Assembly (NCBI RefSeq): GCF_003751785.1
Contig: NZ_RKIE01000001.1
Coordinates: 783,564-847,563, forward strand
Direction of reading: 5' to 3'
DNA: 64,000 nucleotides
Source of the DNA: Frigoribacterium sp. PhB160
Lineage (GTDB): Bacteria; Actinomycetota; Actinomycetes; Actinomycetales; Microbacteriaceae
Positions 15,695 through 24,850 of this stretch are shown here, piece by piece. The stretch's first letter is position 1. Each line of letters begins with the position of its first letter. The translations under genes were made by a program, and so were the position numbers. Below the pieces are notes generated by a model. That model had not been told where the DNA came from. It worked only from the letters and a program-made list of their open reading frames with translations, and searched no databases.

Positions 15695-16897
15695 TCAGGA
15701 GAACAACCGCTGGAGGCGCTGCACGCCCTCCAGCAGCGGTGCGTCCCCGAGGGCGTACGACAGGCGCAGGTAGCCGCTCGGGCCGAACGCCTCCCCGGGC
15801 ACGACGGCGACGTCGGCCTGATCGAGGATCAGGTCGGCGAGCTCGAGCGACGTGGTCGGCGTGACGCCGCCCCACTCGCGGCCGAGGAGGCCGCTCACGT
15901 CGGGGTAGACGTAGAACGCCCCCTGCGGCGTCGGGGTCACGACTCCGTCGATGGAGTTCAGCTCGCGCACGATGGTCGCCCGCCGGGCGTCGAAGGCGCG
16001 ACGCATGACCTCGACCTCGTCCTGCGGGCCGGTCAGGGCGGCCAGCGCCGCTCGCTGCGACACGTTCGACACGTTCGACGAGAGGTGCGACTGGAGGTTG
16101 GCGGCGCCGGCGACGACGTCGGCCGGGCCGACCATCCAGCCCACGCGCCAGCCCGTCATGGCGTAGGTCTTCGCGACGCCGTTGACGAGGATCGTCTGGT
16201 CGGCCACCTCGGGCACGGCCTCGGTGACGGAGACCGCCTCGACCCCGTCGTAGGTCAGGTCCTGGTAGATCTCGTCGCTGATGATCCAGACCCCGTGCTC
16301 GAGGGCCCAGGTCGCGATCGCGGTGACCTCGTCGCGCGTGTAGACGGCGCCCGTCGGGTTCGAGGGCGAGCAGAACACCAGCACCTTGGTGCGCTCGGTG
16401 CGGGCGGCCTCGAGCTGGTCGACCGTGACCTTGTACTCCTGGTCGGCACCGGCGAAGACCTCGACGGTGACGCCGCCCGCGAGGGCGATCGCCTCGGGGT
16501 AGGTGGTCCAGTACGGGGCCGGGAGGATGACCTCGTCACCGTCGTCGAGGAGCGCGGCGAACGACTGGTAGACCGCCTGCTTGCCGCCGTTGGTGACGAT
16601 CACCTGCGAGGGCGAGACCGTCGTGCCGCTGTCGCGGAGGGTCTTCTCGGCGATCGCCTCGCGCAGGTCGGGCAGCCCGGCCGCGGGGGAGTACCGGTGG
16701 TTGCGCGGGTCGCGCGCCGCGGCGACGGCCGCCTCGACGACGTGCGCCGGGGTGGGGAAGTCGGGCTCGCCCGCGCCGTAGCTGACGACGGGTCGTCCCT
16801 CGGCGATGAGGGCCTTGGCCTTCGCGTCGACCTTGAGGGTCGCGGACTCGGCGATGGCGGCGATGCGGGACGAGAGGCGGCGGGCTGGCGTGGTCAC
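15695..16897 (-). CDS. Pyridoxal-phosphate aminotransferase (aspartate aminotransferase-like)
   Basis: This 400-residue fold-type I enzyme has [15 protein letters not shown] near the start, [10 protein letters not shown] near 104, [10 protein letters not shown] near 180, [10 protein letters not shown] near 210 and the lysine site [16 protein letters not shown] with Lys243. The pattern is that of the Ib aspartate aminotransferase subgroup, so oxaloacetate/aspartate is the most probable pair, with prephenate as another known substrate of the group. GTG 16897 lies six bases from a TAGGCT box. It is divergent from the tRNA-Trp operon and converges on murB, with 31 bp between their ends. Confidence 0.9.
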   Translation of the reverse strand: MTTPARRLSSRIAAIAESATLKVDAKAKALIAEGRPVVSYGAGEPDFPTPAHVVEAAVAAARDPRNHRYSPAAGLPDLREAIAEKTLRDSGTTVSPSQVIVTNGGKQAVYQSFAALLDDGDEVILPAPYWTTYPEAIALAGGVTVEVFAGADQEYKVTVDQLEAARTERTKVLVFCSPSNPTGAVYTRDEVTAIATWALEHGVWIISDEIYQDLTYDGVEAVSVTEAVPEVADQTILVNGVAKTYAMTGWRVGWMVGPADVVAGAANLQSHLSSNVSNVSQRAALAALTGPQDEVEVMRRAFDARRATIVRELNSIDGVVTPTPQGAFYVYPDVSGLLGREWGGVTPTTSLELADLILDQADVAVVPGEAFGPSGYLRLSYALGDAPLLEGVQRLQRLFS

Positions 16898-16903
16898 GCC
16901 GTC

Positions 16904-16909
16904 AGCCTA
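16904..16909 (-). promoter_or_regulatory. Leaderless-type -10 box (TAGGCT) of the aminotransferase gene
   Basis: On the minus strand TAGGCT is six bases before the GTG at 16897. Confidence 0.55.
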
Positions 16910-16990
16910 GCCGGGGGCGTCCGGGCGGTGACGGGCACGTCGGGCGCGGGGTCGGCCGCCGGCCCGGCCGCCGGCCCGGCGTGGCGGGCT

Positions 16991-17019
16991 TTGCGCGGCG
17001 GGCGGCGGTCGCCTACACT
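16991..17019 (+). promoter_or_regulatory. Promoter of the tRNA-Trp-secE-nusG transcription unit
   Basis: TTGCGC at 16991-16996 and TACACT at 17014-17019 are separated by exactly 17 bp. The pair is about 95 bp before tRNA-Trp and is the only good candidate in the gap. Confidence 0.65.
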
Positions 17020-17112
17020 CGATCAGGCGGTCGAAGATCGCCGAGTTTCTGCGCGCCTCACGGCGTGCGTGCTCCGCCCTCGGGGCGGGGCGGGCTCGGC
17101 GGACGACGCCGA

Positions 17113-17185
17113 AGGGCGGTGGCTCAATTGGTAGAGCAGCGGTCTCCAAAACCGCAGGTTGCAGGTTCGAGTCCTGTCCGCCCTG
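17113..17185 (+). tRNA. tRNA-Trp (anticodon CCA)
   Basis: AGGGCGG (17113-17119) pairs with CCGCCCT (17178-17184) and G17185 is the discriminator. The D arm GCTC/GAGC, anticodon stem and T arm GCAGG/CCTGT are complete, and the anticodon CCA is at 17146-17148. No 3' CCA is encoded. Its place before secE-nusG is a conserved actinobacterial arrangement. Confidence 0.96.
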
Positions 17186-17212
17186 CAGCCCGGCCGGGTC
17201 GCCGCGACTGAC

Positions 17213-17313
17213 CCCGAGACTCGTCTCGGGAACGGGTCGCGACGACCCGGGCAACCGGACGACAGTCCGGTCCCCGGACGACTGTCCGCTCATCGGACAG
17301 GCCCCTCGGGGCC
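17213..17313 (+). promoter_or_regulatory. Chain of small hairpins between tRNA-Trp and secE
   Basis: Consecutive inverted repeats fill this spacer: CCCGAGAC/GTCTCGGG at 17213-17230, CGGGTCG/CGACCCG at 17233-17249, ACCGGAC/GTCCGGT at 17254-17271, CTGTCCG/CGGACAG at 17282-17300 and GGCCCC/GGGGCC at 17300-17313. CCGGAC and GTCCGG alternate five times (17255, 17265, 17274, 17284, 17294), so several pairings exclude one another. It may govern processing of the tRNA from the mRNA or attenuation into secE-nusG. Confidence 0.5.
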
Positions 17314-17335
17314 GAGCTCGGAAGGTACCCCAACA

Positions 17336-17617
17336 GTGGCGAGAAAAGACCTCGACGTCCCCAGTGAGGACGTCGTCGAGAAGGCGAAGACCGACGGCGC
17401 CGCCAAGCGCACTCCCTTCGCGCGCATCGCGCTGTTCCTCCGTCAGGTGGTGGGCGAGCTCAAGAAGGTCGTCACGCCGACGCGCAAGGAGCTCTTCAGC
17501 TACACCGGCGTCGTGCTGGTCTTCGTCGTCATCATGATGGCGCTCGTCACCGGCCTCGACTCGCTCTTCGGCCTGGTGGTCGGCTACGTGTTCGGCAACG
17601 GGCCGACCGGCAGCTGA
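17336..17617 (+). CDS. secE: Preprotein translocase subunit SecE
   Basis: The 93-residue product has a charged N-terminus, the conserved cytoplasmic helix FLRQVVGELKKVVTPTRKEL and a single membrane segment (VLVFVVIMMALVTGLDSLFG), which is the minimal SecE layout. It clamps SecY in the protein-export channel. GTG 17336 follows GGAAGG by about ten bases. The gene lies between tRNA-Trp and nusG and is most likely co-transcribed with both. Confidence 0.95.
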   Translation: MARKDLDVPSEDVVEKAKTDGAAKRTPFARIALFLRQVVGELKKVVTPTRKELFSYTGVVLVFVVIMMALVTGLDSLFGLVVGYVFGNGPTGS

Positions 17618-17702
17618 CATCACCTGCGCGGCCCCGGCCGCGACGCGCGGCCGCACCGACGGCGCGCCGGCCCGACACCCCACGAACGGAAGAAGAACAC
17701 CC

Positions 17703-18806
17703 TTGCCTGACAACGAGCGCGACGACATCGATCTCGCCCCCGCCGCCGAGCAGTCCTCCGAGGTCGCCGAGACCCAGGAGGGCGACCTCACCGACGTCGA
17801 CACCGACGGCGACCAGGGCTCCTCCGAGGAAGACGCGATCCACGTCGTCGACGAGGGCGACGAGGGCACCGACGACACGAGCGACCTCGACGGCCTGCTC
17901 GACACGCTCGCCGAGGCGTCCGACCCCGAGGCCGACGCCGTCGTCGACGACGCGCTCGACGTGCACGACGCCGACGAAGCCGAGGCCGCCGTCGAGGCGA
18001 CCGACGACGAGGCCGACTCCGAGGCCGAGGCGCTGGCCGCCGAGGGCGACGCGCTCGGCGCCGACGCCGTGATCACCGAGGCCGAGCAGTCCGTCCAGGA
18101 CGCCGACGCCGAGGTCGCGCACGACGACGTCGAGGTCGACGTCGAGACCGCCGACGACTCGCTCGTCGACGACGAGCCGGCCGAGGTCGACCCGTACGAG
18201 GCCTTCCGCTCCGAGCTGCGCGGCAAGCCGGGCAAGTGGTACGTCATCCACAGCTACGCCGGCTTCGAGCGCCGCGTGAAGCAGAACATCGAGAACCGCA
18301 TGGTGTCGATGACCATGGAGGACTACATCTACCAGGTCGAGGTCCCGATGGAGGACGTCGTCGAGATCAAGAACGGCCAGCGCAAGCTGGTCACGCGCGT
18401 GCGCATCCCCGGCTACGTGCTGGTCCGCATCGACCTCAACGAGGACAGCTGGTCCGTCGTCCGCCACACCCCCGGCGTCACGGGCTTCGTGGGCAACGCC
18501 CACAACCCCACGCCCCTCCGCTTCGAGGAGGCCTTCAACATGCTGAAGAGCCTCGTCCAGGTGCAGGAGGCGGCTCCCGTCGCCAAGGGCGGAGCCAAGG
18601 GCGGCAAGCAGGCCCAGCGCGTCATCCCCGCCGAGGTCGACTTCGAGATCGGCGAGACGATCACCATCAAGGAGGGCTCGTTCGCGGGTCTTCCCGGTAC
18701 GATCAACGAGATCAAGCCCGAGAGCGGCAAGCTCACCGTGCTCGTCTCGCTCTTCGAGCGCGAGACCCCGGTCGAGCTCAGCTTCGACCAGGTCACCAAG
18801 CTCTAG
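17703..18806 (+). CDS. nusG: Transcription elongation/antitermination factor NusG with long acidic N-terminus
   Basis: The 367-residue protein is about twice the length of enterobacterial NusG. Roughly the first 170 residues are a very acidic Asp/Glu/Ala-rich tail; the NGN domain begins at [19 protein letters not shown] and includes [12 protein letters not shown] and [10 protein letters not shown], and the KOW domain contains [10 protein letters not shown]. It binds RNA polymerase and couples it to Rho or ribosomes. Acidic extensions are typical of actinobacterial NusG. The start is TTG 17703, supported by GGAAGAAG upstream. Confidence 0.95.
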   Translation: MPDNERDDIDLAPAAEQSSEVAETQEGDLTDVDTDGDQGSSEEDAIHVVDEGDEGTDDTSDLDGLLDTLAEASDPEADAVVDDALDVHDADEAEAAVEATDDEADSEAEALAAEGDALGADAVITEAEQSVQDADAEVAHDDVEVDVETADDSLVDDEPAEVDPYEAFRSELRGKPGKWYVIHSYAGFERRVKQNIENRMVSMTMEDYIYQVEVPMEDVVEIKNGQRKLVTRVRIPGYVLVRIDLNEDSWSVVRHTPGVTGFVGNAHNPTPLRFEEAFNMLKSLVQVQEAAPVAKGGAKGGKQAQRVIPAEVDFEIGETITIKEGSFAGLPGTINEIKPESGKLTVLVSLFERETPVELSFDQVTKL

Positions 18807-18948
18807 TAGCCTGGAGCGTCGGCACCGTCCGACACCCCCCCCAGATTCACGAGGCTCGTCCTCGAGATCACCGGAGCCCGTCCGCGGGCCACCGGGAGAG
18901 ACGACCGCGACCGCGGCCGGCTCGAACCCCACACGAAGGAAAAGAACA

Positions 18949-19380
18949 ATGGCACCGAAAAAGAAGGTCACGGGTCTGATCAAGCTTCAGATCAACGCCG
19001 GCGCCGCGAACCCCGCCCCGCCCATCGGCCCGGCCCTGGGTCAGCACGGCGTGAACATCATGGAGTTCTGCAAGGCCTACAACGCCGCGACCGAGTCGCA
19101 GCGCGGCAACGTCGTGCCGGTCGAGATCACGGTCTACGAAGACCGCTCGTTCACGTTCGTCCTGAAGACCCCGCCCGCCGCCGAGCTCATCAAGAAGGCC
19201 GCCGGCGTCGCCAAGGGCTCCTCGACGCCGCACACCGACAAGGTCGGCAAGCTGACGATGGACCAGGTCCGCGAGATCGCCGCCACCAAGCAGGCCGACC
19301 TCAACGCCAACGACATCGACGCCGCGGCGAAGATCATCGCCGGCACCGCCCGCTCCATGGGCATCACGGTCGACGCGTAA
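18949..19380 (+). CDS. rplK: 50S ribosomal protein L11
   Basis: The 143-residue product begins [20 protein letters not shown] and has the Pro-rich [20 protein letters not shown] loop of the L11 N-terminal domain. The C-terminal 23S-binding domain contains [14 protein letters not shown] and ARSMGI. L11 forms the GTPase-associated centre with L10-L12. The ATG is preceded by GAAGGAAAAG. It forms a pair with rplA. Confidence 0.98.
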   Translation: MAPKKKVTGLIKLQINAGAANPAPPIGPALGQHGVNIMEFCKAYNAATESQRGNVVPVEITVYEDRSFTFVLKTPPAAELIKKAAGVAKGSSTPHTDKVGKLTMDQVREIAATKQADLNANDIDAAAKIIAGTARSMGITVDA

Positions 19381-19480
19381 GCAGACCCCCCTCGTGCAGG
19401 CGACCCGCCTGCACGCCCCAGACATCAGTGGGAGAGCCGGCCAGGCTCGCTACCACGTCCCCAGCACGAAGAGGTCCAAC

Positions 19481-20170
19481 ATGGCTCAGAAGTCCAAGGC
19501 GTACCGCGCCGCCGCCGAGAAGATCGAGGCGGGCAAGTTCTACAGCACCAGCGAGGCCGTCTCGGTCGCGCGTGAGACCGGCTCGAAGAAGTTCGACTCG
19601 ACCGTCGAGGTCGCGCTGAAGCTCGGCGTCGACCCGCGCAAGGCCGACCAGATGGTCCGCGGCACGGTCATCCTGCCGCACGGCACGGGCAAGACCGCCC
19701 GCGTCATCGTCTTCGCCACCGGCGCCGCGGCCGAGGCCGCCATCGCCGCGGGCGCCGACGAGGTCGGTGGCGACGAGCTCATCGAGAAGGTCGCCGGCGG
19801 CTACACGTCGTTCGACTCGGCGGTCTCGACCCCCGAGCTCATGGGCAAGGTCGGTCGTCTCGGCAAGGTGCTCGGCCCCCGCGGCCTCATGCCCAACCCG
19901 AAGACCGGCACCGTCACGCCGAACGTCGCGCAGGCCGTGAACGACATCAAGGGCGGCAAGATCGAGTTCCGCGTCGACAAGCACGCCAACGTGCACTTCG
20001 TCATCGGCAAGGCCGGCTTCTCGGAAGAGCAGCTGAACACCAACCTCGACGCCGCGCTCGACGAGGTCGTCCGCCTCAAGCCGTCCTCCTCCAAGGGCCG
20101 CTACATCACCAAGGGCACGCTGTCGACGACCTTCGGTCCCGGCATCCCCCTCGACATCAACGCTTTCTAG
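19481..20170 (+). CDS. rplA: 50S ribosomal protein L1
   Basis: The 229-residue protein starts [19 protein letters not shown] and has the L1 signature [17 protein letters not shown] near residue 125, followed by [18 protein letters not shown]1 builds the mobile L1 stalk and in many bacteria represses its own operon by binding mRNA; I could not recognise the mRNA target here. The gene is 100 bp after rplK and ends just before a terminator hairpin. Confidence 0.98.
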   Translation: MAQKSKAYRAAAEKIEAGKFYSTSEAVSVARETGSKKFDSTVEVALKLGVDPRKADQMVRGTVILPHGTGKTARVIVFATGAAAEAAIAAGADEVGGDELIEKVAGGYTSFDSAVSTPELMGKVGRLGKVLGPRGLMPNPKTGTVTPNVAQAVNDIKGGKIEFRVDKHANVHFVIGKAGFSEEQLNTNLDAALDEVVRLKPSSSKGRYITKGTLSTTFGPGIPLDINAF

Positions 20171-20186
20171 GCGCGTCGCGAACCAC

Positions 20187-20224
20187 CGGAGGCCGTCCTG
20201 CTCACCAGAGCAGGGCGGCCTCCG
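20187..20224 (+). terminator. Terminator after rplA
   Basis: CGGAGGCCGTCCTGCT pairs with AGCAGGGCGGCCTCCG with one G-T pair (16 bp) around CACCAG and is followed by TCGTCGTCC. Confidence 0.8.
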
Positions 20225-20248
20225 TCGTCGTCCCCGGGCGGCGTGAGC

Positions 20249-20262
20249 CGAGGAGGCGCGGG
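20249..20262 (+). repeat. Full-length copy of the dispersed word
   Basis: Exact CGAGGAGGCGCGGG. Here its GAGGAGG part sits five bases before the GTG of a GNAT gene and can serve as the ribosome binding site. Confidence 0.75.
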
Positions 20263-20840
20263 TGCGGCACGATGGGGAGGTGACCGTCATCGCCCGCCCC
20301 GCCACCGCCTCCGACGCCTCCCGCCTCGCCGAGGTGGCGGCCCTCACGTTCCCGCTCGCGTGCCCGCCCGGGACCCAGCTCGTCGACATCGCCCGCTTCG
20401 TCACGACCCTGCTGAGCGAGGGCGCCTTCGAGGGCTACCTGGCCGACCCGGCCCGCCGAGTCCTGCTCGTCGTCGACGACCACGACGGCGACGCGGGTGC
20501 CGAGGGTGCGGAGACCACCCTCGGCTACGCGATGGTCGTCGGCGGCGAGCCCGCCGACGCCGCGGTCGCCGCCGTCGTGCCGACCCGGCCGACGGTGGAG
20601 CTGAGCAAGTTCTACCTCGTGCCCGACCAGCACGGCAGCGGCGCGGCGGGGGTGCTCATGGGGGCCGTGCTCGACGCTGCCCGCTCGACCCGCGCCTCCT
20701 CGGCGTGGCTCGGGGTCAACCAGGAGAACGCCCGGGCCCGCGCGTTCTACGCCAAGCACGGGTTCGAGCGGGTCGGCGTGAAGCAGTTCGTCGTCGGCGC
20801 CGAGACGCACGACGACTTCGTGCTGGCCCGGACCCTCTGA
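20262..20840 (+). CDS. GNAT-family N-acetyltransferase
   Basis: The 192-residue product has a GNAT fold. VELSKFYLVPDQHGSGAAGVLM carries the acetyl-CoA pyrophosphate loop (Q/RxxGxG/A, here QHGSGA), and NQENARARAFYAKHGFERVG is the usual motif B helix and strand. It probably acetylates a small amine or antibiotic, but the substrate is not predictable. GTG 20262 is chosen because GAGGAGG lies five bases upstream; an internal GTG at 20280 has worse spacing. A reverse copy of the dispersed word at 20689-20702 encodes RASS within the domain. Confidence 0.82.
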   Translation: MRHDGEVTVIARPATASDASRLAEVAALTFPLACPPGTQLVDIARFVTTLLSEGAFEGYLADPARRVLLVVDDHDGDAGAEGAETTLGYAMVVGGEPADAAVAAVVPTRPTVELSKFYLVPDQHGSGAAGVLMGAVLDAARSTRASSAWLGVNQENARARAFYAKHGFERVGVKQFVVGAETHDDFVLARTL

Positions 20841-20847
20841 CGACAGC

Positions 20848-21813
20848 TCACTCGTCGGTGACGCGCAGCACGAGCTTGCCCCGGGTGTGCCGCTGCTCGA
20901 GCCGGCTGTGAGCGTCGGCGGCCTCGTCGAGGTCGTACACGTCGTCGACGTAGACACGGACGTCGCCCGAGTCGAGCAGGCGCGACACGATCGCCAGCGT
21001 GGCGGCGTCGGGCGCGACCGCGAAGCCCGTCGAGCGCAGGCCGGCCGCGGCGGCCTTGGGGGCGAGGGCCGCCCAGGAGGCGTGCGGGGCGTGCACGACG
21101 AGCCCGCCCGGCCGGAGGGCGGCCAGCGACCGCTCGGCGACCGCGTCGTCGTCGACGAGGTTGAGCACGACGTCGACGTCGCGGACGACCCGGTCGGCGG
21201 AGCTCGAGGCGTAGTCGACCACCTCGGCCGCGCCGAGGTCGCGCAGCCAGCCCGCGTTCCGCTCGGAGCCGGTCGCGACGACGTGCGCGCCGAAGTAGGC
21301 GGCGAACTGCACGGCGAAGTGGCCCACCCCGCCCGCGCCGGCGTTGACGAGCACGCGCTGCCCCTCGTGCGCCTTGGCCACCTCGACGACCATCCCCCAC
21401 GCGGTGAGCGCGGCGAGCGGCACCCCGGCGGCCTCGACGTGCGTGAGCGAGGCGGGCTTGCGGGCGACCGACATCGCGGGGACGCTGACGTACTCGGCGT
21501 AGCTGCCGGTCGAGTGCGGGAACATCGCCATGCCGTAGACCGGGTCGCCGGGCTTCAGCGCGTGGGCGGCGTAGGGGGCCTCGACGACCACCCCGCTGAA
21601 GTCGTGGCCCAGCACCGCGGGCCAGGCGTCGGTGGCAGCGCTGTCGGGGCGGCCGGCGCGGGTGTCGGCGTCGCAGCGGTTGACGCCGGCGGCGACGACG
21701 CGGACGAGCACCTCCGACCCGACGCGGCTCGGGTACGGGACCGCGGCGGGCACGAGCTCCTCGGGTCCGCCGGTCCTCTCGATCACCATGGCACGCATCG
21801 TCGTGTGCGTCAT
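20848..21813 (-). CDS. NADPH-dependent quinone oxidoreductase-like MDR protein
   Basis: The 321-residue protein belongs to the zinc-free medium-chain dehydrogenase/reductase superfamily. It has the GroES-like N-terminal part with AAGVNRCDADTRAG, LGHDFSGVV and GDPVYGMAMF, and the nucleotide-binding motif VNAGAGGVGHFAVQFA near residue 150. Such enzymes reduce quinones or enones with NADPH. ATG 21813 is preceded by GGGAG. It ends seven bases from the convergent GNAT gene. The substrate cannot be assigned. Confidence 0.87.
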   Translation of the reverse strand: MTHTTMRAMVIERTGGPEELVPAAVPYPSRVGSEVLVRVVAAGVNRCDADTRAGRPDSAATDAWPAVLGHDFSGVVVEAPYAAHALKPGDPVYGMAMFPHSTGSYAEYVSVPAMSVARKPASLTHVEAAGVPLAALTAWGMVVEVAKAHEGQRVLVNAGAGGVGHFAVQFAAYFGAHVVATGSERNAGWLRDLGAAEVVDYASSSADRVVRDVDVVLNLVDDDAVAERSLAALRPGGLVVHAPHASWAALAPKAAAAGLRSTGFAVAPDAATLAIVSRLLDSGDVRVYVDDVYDLDEAADAHSRLEQRHTRGKLVLRVTDE

Positions 21814-21948
21814 CGGGCTCCCTGCCGCTCGGGGGAGGCGCGCGACACGGAGCCTCCCTGCTCACCTCATCGAACAGGGGCGATGTCACCGCCGTGTTTC
21901 CGCGGCGTCACCGGCGGGCAAACTCTGTCGCGCCCGGCGCCCGGACGC

Positions 21949-21954
21949 TACGGT
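21949..21954 (+). promoter_or_regulatory. Leaderless-type -10 box (TACGGT) of the Pr6Pr gene
   Basis: TACGGT is followed by six bases and then the ATG at 21961, with no ribosome binding site. Confidence 0.5.
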
Positions 21955-21960
21955 GTCGGC

Positions 21961-22695
21961 ATGACCCGCCCCGTCGCCGCCTCGCGGCCCCGCCCCGCCC
22001 CGGTCGTGGAGCTCGCGCCGCGCCTCGACGGCCCGACGGCCCGTCTCGCGGTCGTGCTGCGCGCCCTCGTCGCCCTCATGGTCGTCGTGGCCGTCTCGGC
22101 CCAGTGGTCGGCCTCGGTCGCGACGCCGGTCTACCGGTTCGTCAACTTCTTCGGGTACTTCACGATCCAGAGCAACCTGATCATGACCCTCGCGCTGGTC
22201 GTCGGCGTCGTCACGGTGGTGAGCCCCGCCGCGGCGAGCCGGTGGACGGACGGCCTCCGCGGCGCCGCGACGGCGTACATCGCCACGACGGGGGTCGTCT
22301 ACAACCTCCTGCTGACCGACGCGGGGCTGGGGTCGTCGGCGTCGCTGCCGTGGGCGAGCGACGTGATGCACAAGGTCCTGCCGCTCTACGCGGTGCTCGA
22401 CTGGATCGTGTTCCGCGACCGGGCCCCGATCCCGTGGTCGCGCCTCCCGCTGTTCCTCGCGTACCCGCTGGCGTGGACGATCGTGGTGCTCGTCCGCGGG
22501 CATGACTTCGTGCCGTACCCGTTCCTCGACGTGGAGCGACTGGGGGGCGGCGTCGTCGCGGCGTACTGCGTGGGCATCGCCGTCTTCATCGCCGGGGCGA
22601 GCGCCCTGGCGATCGCCGCCACGCGGTTCGCGTTCGTGCGGGTGGAGCGCCCGGCCGACGGGCCGACGGCGCGGGCTCAGCGCAGCGGGTCGTAG
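21961..22695 (+). CDS. Pr6Pr-family membrane protein
   Basis: The 244-residue protein has about six membrane helices and the family features FVNFFGYFTIQSNLI, VYNLLL and HKVLPLYAVLDWIVF followed by a final helix pair. These match the Pr6Pr (FAR-17a/AIG1-like) membrane family, whose eukaryotic relatives hydrolyse fatty acid esters of hydroxy fatty acids; the bacterial role is not known. ATG 21961 lies six bases after TACGGT. The last 19 bases overlap the convergent YqaJ-type gene. Confidence 0.75.
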   Translation: MTRPVAASRPRPAPVVELAPRLDGPTARLAVVLRALVALMVVVAVSAQWSASVATPVYRFVNFFGYFTIQSNLIMTLALVVGVVTVVSPAAASRWTDGLRGAATAYIATTGVVYNLLLTDAGLGSSASLPWASDVMHKVLPLYAVLDWIVFRDRAPIPWSRLPLFLAYPLAWTIVVLVRGHDFVPYPFLDVERLGGGVVAAYCVGIAVFIAGASALAIAATRFAFVRVERPADGPTARAQRSGS

Positions 22696-23402
22696 GGCGG
22701 CGGCTCGTACGCGCGCACGCCGGGGGCGAACGGGTCGACCGGGGCCTGCCGGGCCAGCGTGTCGAGCACCGTGTCGGCGAGGGCGACCAGACGGTGGATC
22801 TCGTCGTCGTCGCGGTCGACCCAACGGCACATCGGCACCGTGTCGAGGGGCACGAAGTCGACGTGCTGCTCCCACACGACGAGGGTGCGCTCGGCACCGA
22901 GCACGTACTGCTGCCAGAAGACCTGCCGCAGGTACGAGCGGGGGATGCTCGACCAGGCCTTCTTCGTGGTCTTGATCTCGCAGAGCTCGACGCTGCCGTC
23001 GGCCCGCACGGCGACCCCGTCGGGGGTGGCCAGGTGCCGCGGCCGGTCGAGCGCGTGGAAGAGCTTCGAGCTCGGCGCGATCGCGTGCTCGCCGAGCACC
23101 CAGCGGGCGATCTCGGGCTCGCGGGCCCGGCCGTGGTCGGTGTAGGCGTTGCCGCCGAAGCCGTTGCCGTAGAGCTTGTCGAGCACGACGGCCTGCACGG
23201 CACGGGGGCTGGAGAGGCGTGCCACGTCGGTCGCCGTGATGCCCCGGCTGCGGGCGCGGAGCCACGCGATGCGGTCGCTCGAGTCGGCGAGCACCCTCGA
23301 CTCGTGAGCCGGACGCACCGGAGGCGCGGGGCGGACCGGCGCACCGGTCGCCAGGTCGTCGTCGTCGTCCCAGAGCGAGAGCATGGGCTGGACGACGGAC
23401 AT
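22677..23402 (-). CDS. YqaJ-family recombinase/exonuclease-like protein
   Basis: This 241-residue protein has the PD-(D/E)xK nuclease core of the YqaJ family: SRGITATDVARLSSPRAVQ near residue 53, DHGRAREPEIARWV with the first acid, DGVAVRADGSVELCEIKTT with the DxnExK metal site, and QVFWQQYVLGAER. In phages the family works with a RecT-type annealing protein; no such partner, integrase or phage gene is near. The product may therefore be a housekeeping DNA-processing enzyme of this lineage. ATG 23402 has GGAGG six bases before it. A copy of the dispersed word lies at 23320-23328. Confidence 0.8.
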   Translation of the reverse strand: MSVVQPMLSLWDDDDDLATGAPVRPAPPVRPAHESRVLADSSDRIAWLRARSRGITATDVARLSSPRAVQAVVLDKLYGNGFGGNAYTDHGRAREPEIARWVLGEHAIAPSSKLFHALDRPRHLATPDGVAVRADGSVELCEIKTTKKAWSSIPRSYLRQVFWQQYVLGAERTLVVWEQHVDFVPLDTVPMCRWVDRDDDEIHRLVALADTVLDTLARQAPVDPFAPGVRAYEPPPYDPLR

Positions 23403-23482
23403 GCCTCCATGCTCTCACCGGACGGGCGCCGGGTGCGACACCGCGCCTCCTCGTGTCGCGTCGGGAGGCCGGGCGGGCCGGG

Positions 23483-24673
23483 TCAGACGGCGGCGGCCAG
23501 CTCGTCGAGGGCGGCGGGGGAGAGGGCGTGGTGGATGGCGAGCATGCCGGCGCCGATGATCGCCGCGTCGACGCCGCTGCGCGACTGCACGATGCTGAGG
23601 TGCTCGGTGGCGAGGGGCATCGAGCGCGAGTAGACGACCTCGCGGACGCCCGCGATGAGGTGCTCGCCGGCCTGCGCCATCGAGCCGCCGATCGCGATCA
23701 CGGAGGGGTTGACGAGGTTCACGCAGGCGGTCAGCACCTCGCCGAGGTCGCGTCCGGCCTGGCGCACCGCCATGATCGCGTCGAGGTCGCCCCGGCGGAC
23801 GAGGTCGATGACCTCGGCCCCGCCCGGCACGTCGTGGCCGACGCGGCGGAGGGCGGCCGCGACCGCCGGGCCCGAGGCGACGGCCTCGAGGCAGCCGACG
23901 TTGCCGCAGTGGCAGGGGATGCCGGCGCCGCGGGCGACCTGCACGTGGCCGATGTCGCCGGCGATGCCCTGGGCGCCGCGCTGCAGCCGACCGCCCGAGA
24001 TGATGCCCGCGCCGATGCCGGTGGCGACCTTGACGAAGAGGAAGTGGTCACGGTCGGGCCACGAGCGGCTGCGCTCGCCGAGCGCCATGAGGTTGACGTC
24101 GTTGTCGACGAGCACGGGGACGTCGAGGTGACGGCGCATCCAGCCGGGCACGTCGAAGCCGTCCCAGCCGGGCATGATCGGCGGGTTGACGGGGCGGCCG
24201 GTGGCGAACTCGACCGGGCCGGGCAGGCCGATGCCCACGCCGATCAGGTCGTCGCGGCTGCGGCCGAGCTCGGCCAGGAGGGCGTCGGCCTCGGCGACGA
24301 GGAGGGACAGGACCGGCTCGGGGCCGTCGGAGACCTCGAGGGCGGTGCGGCGGCTGATCAGCTGACGTCCCATGAGGTCGGTGAGGGCCGTGCTGAGGTG
24401 GCCCGCTCCGACGTCGGCGCCGAGCACCACCCGGGCGGAGGGGATCAGGGCGACGCGCGACGGGGGGCGCCCGCCGGTCGACACGGCGTCGGCGTACGGG
24501 CCGACGAGCCCGAGCTCGCCGAGGGCCTCGAGGCGGAGGCCGACCGTCGAGCGGGCGAGCCCCGTCATGGCGGCGAGCTCGGCCCGGGTGCGCGGGAGGC
24601 CGTCGCGCAGCAGCTGGAAGAGCTCGCTGGCCCCCGTGCTGCCGAGCGCTGACGACCTCGTCGTGTCGGACAT
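23483..24673 (-). CDS. ROK-family transcriptional repressor
   Basis: The 396-residue regulator has an N-terminal winged helix (LPRTRAELAAMTGLARSTVG) followed by a sugar-kinase-like ROK domain with LGADVGAGHLSTAL, IGVGIGLPGPVE, KVATGIGAGII and the zinc motif CHCGNVGCLEAVAS. ROK repressors bind a sugar or sugar phosphate and release DNA. It is divergent from the 24.8-32.2 kb uptake operon and should control it; two inverted GC(A/G)CAAGC elements in the shared gap are operator candidates. The dimer probably lacks kinase activity, as is usual for members with an HTH. ATG 24673 lies seven bases after TTTACT. Confidence 0.88.
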   Translation of the reverse strand: MSDTTRSSALGSTGASELFQLLRDGLPRTRAELAAMTGLARSTVGLRLEALGELGLVGPYADAVSTGGRPPSRVALIPSARVVLGADVGAGHLSTALTDLMGRQLISRRTALEVSDGPEPVLSLLVAEADALLAELGRSRDDLIGVGIGLPGPVEFATGRPVNPPIMPGWDGFDVPGWMRRHLDVPVLVDNDVNLMALGERSRSWPDRDHFLFVKVATGIGAGIISGGRLQRGAQGIAGDIGHVQVARGAGIPCHCGNVGCLEAVASGPAVAAALRRVGHDVPGGAEVIDLVRRGDLDAIMAVRQAGRDLGEVLTACVNLVNPSVIAIGGSMAQAGEHLIAGVREVVYSRSMPLATEHLSIVQSRSGVDAAIIGAGMLAIHHALSPAALDELAAAV

Positions 24674-24680
24674 GTCGAGC

Positions 24681-24769
24681 AGTAAAGCACAAGCGGAGGC
24701 GACGATCGAGACAAGGGCGGCGATCGGCGACGACTTTTGCTTGCGCTCCGACAGAAGTGGTCCTATCGT
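24681..24769. promoter_or_regulatory. Divergent control region of the ROK gene and the sugar operon
   Basis: For the operon (+), TTGCGC at 24741-24746 and TATCGT at 24764-24769 are 17 bp apart. For the ROK gene (-), TTTACT at 24681-24686 lies seven bases from its ATG. GCACAAGC at about 24687-24694 and its inverted relative GCTTGCGC at 24739-24746 overlap the two promoters and could be ROK half-sites; the match is imperfect. Confidence 0.5.
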
Positions 24770-24850
24770 CGGTCTCGATCGACGGCGATCGGCTCCCGTA
24801 CGGGGGTGGACAGGTCGTCACGCCAGCCACTCGACAAGGGAGTCCCCCAG

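Noticed and set aside
16951-16980. Two copies of GGCCGCCGGCCC before the tRNA-Trp promoter
   Set aside because: Short G+C-only tandem copies are expected by chance in this composition and no function is suggested.
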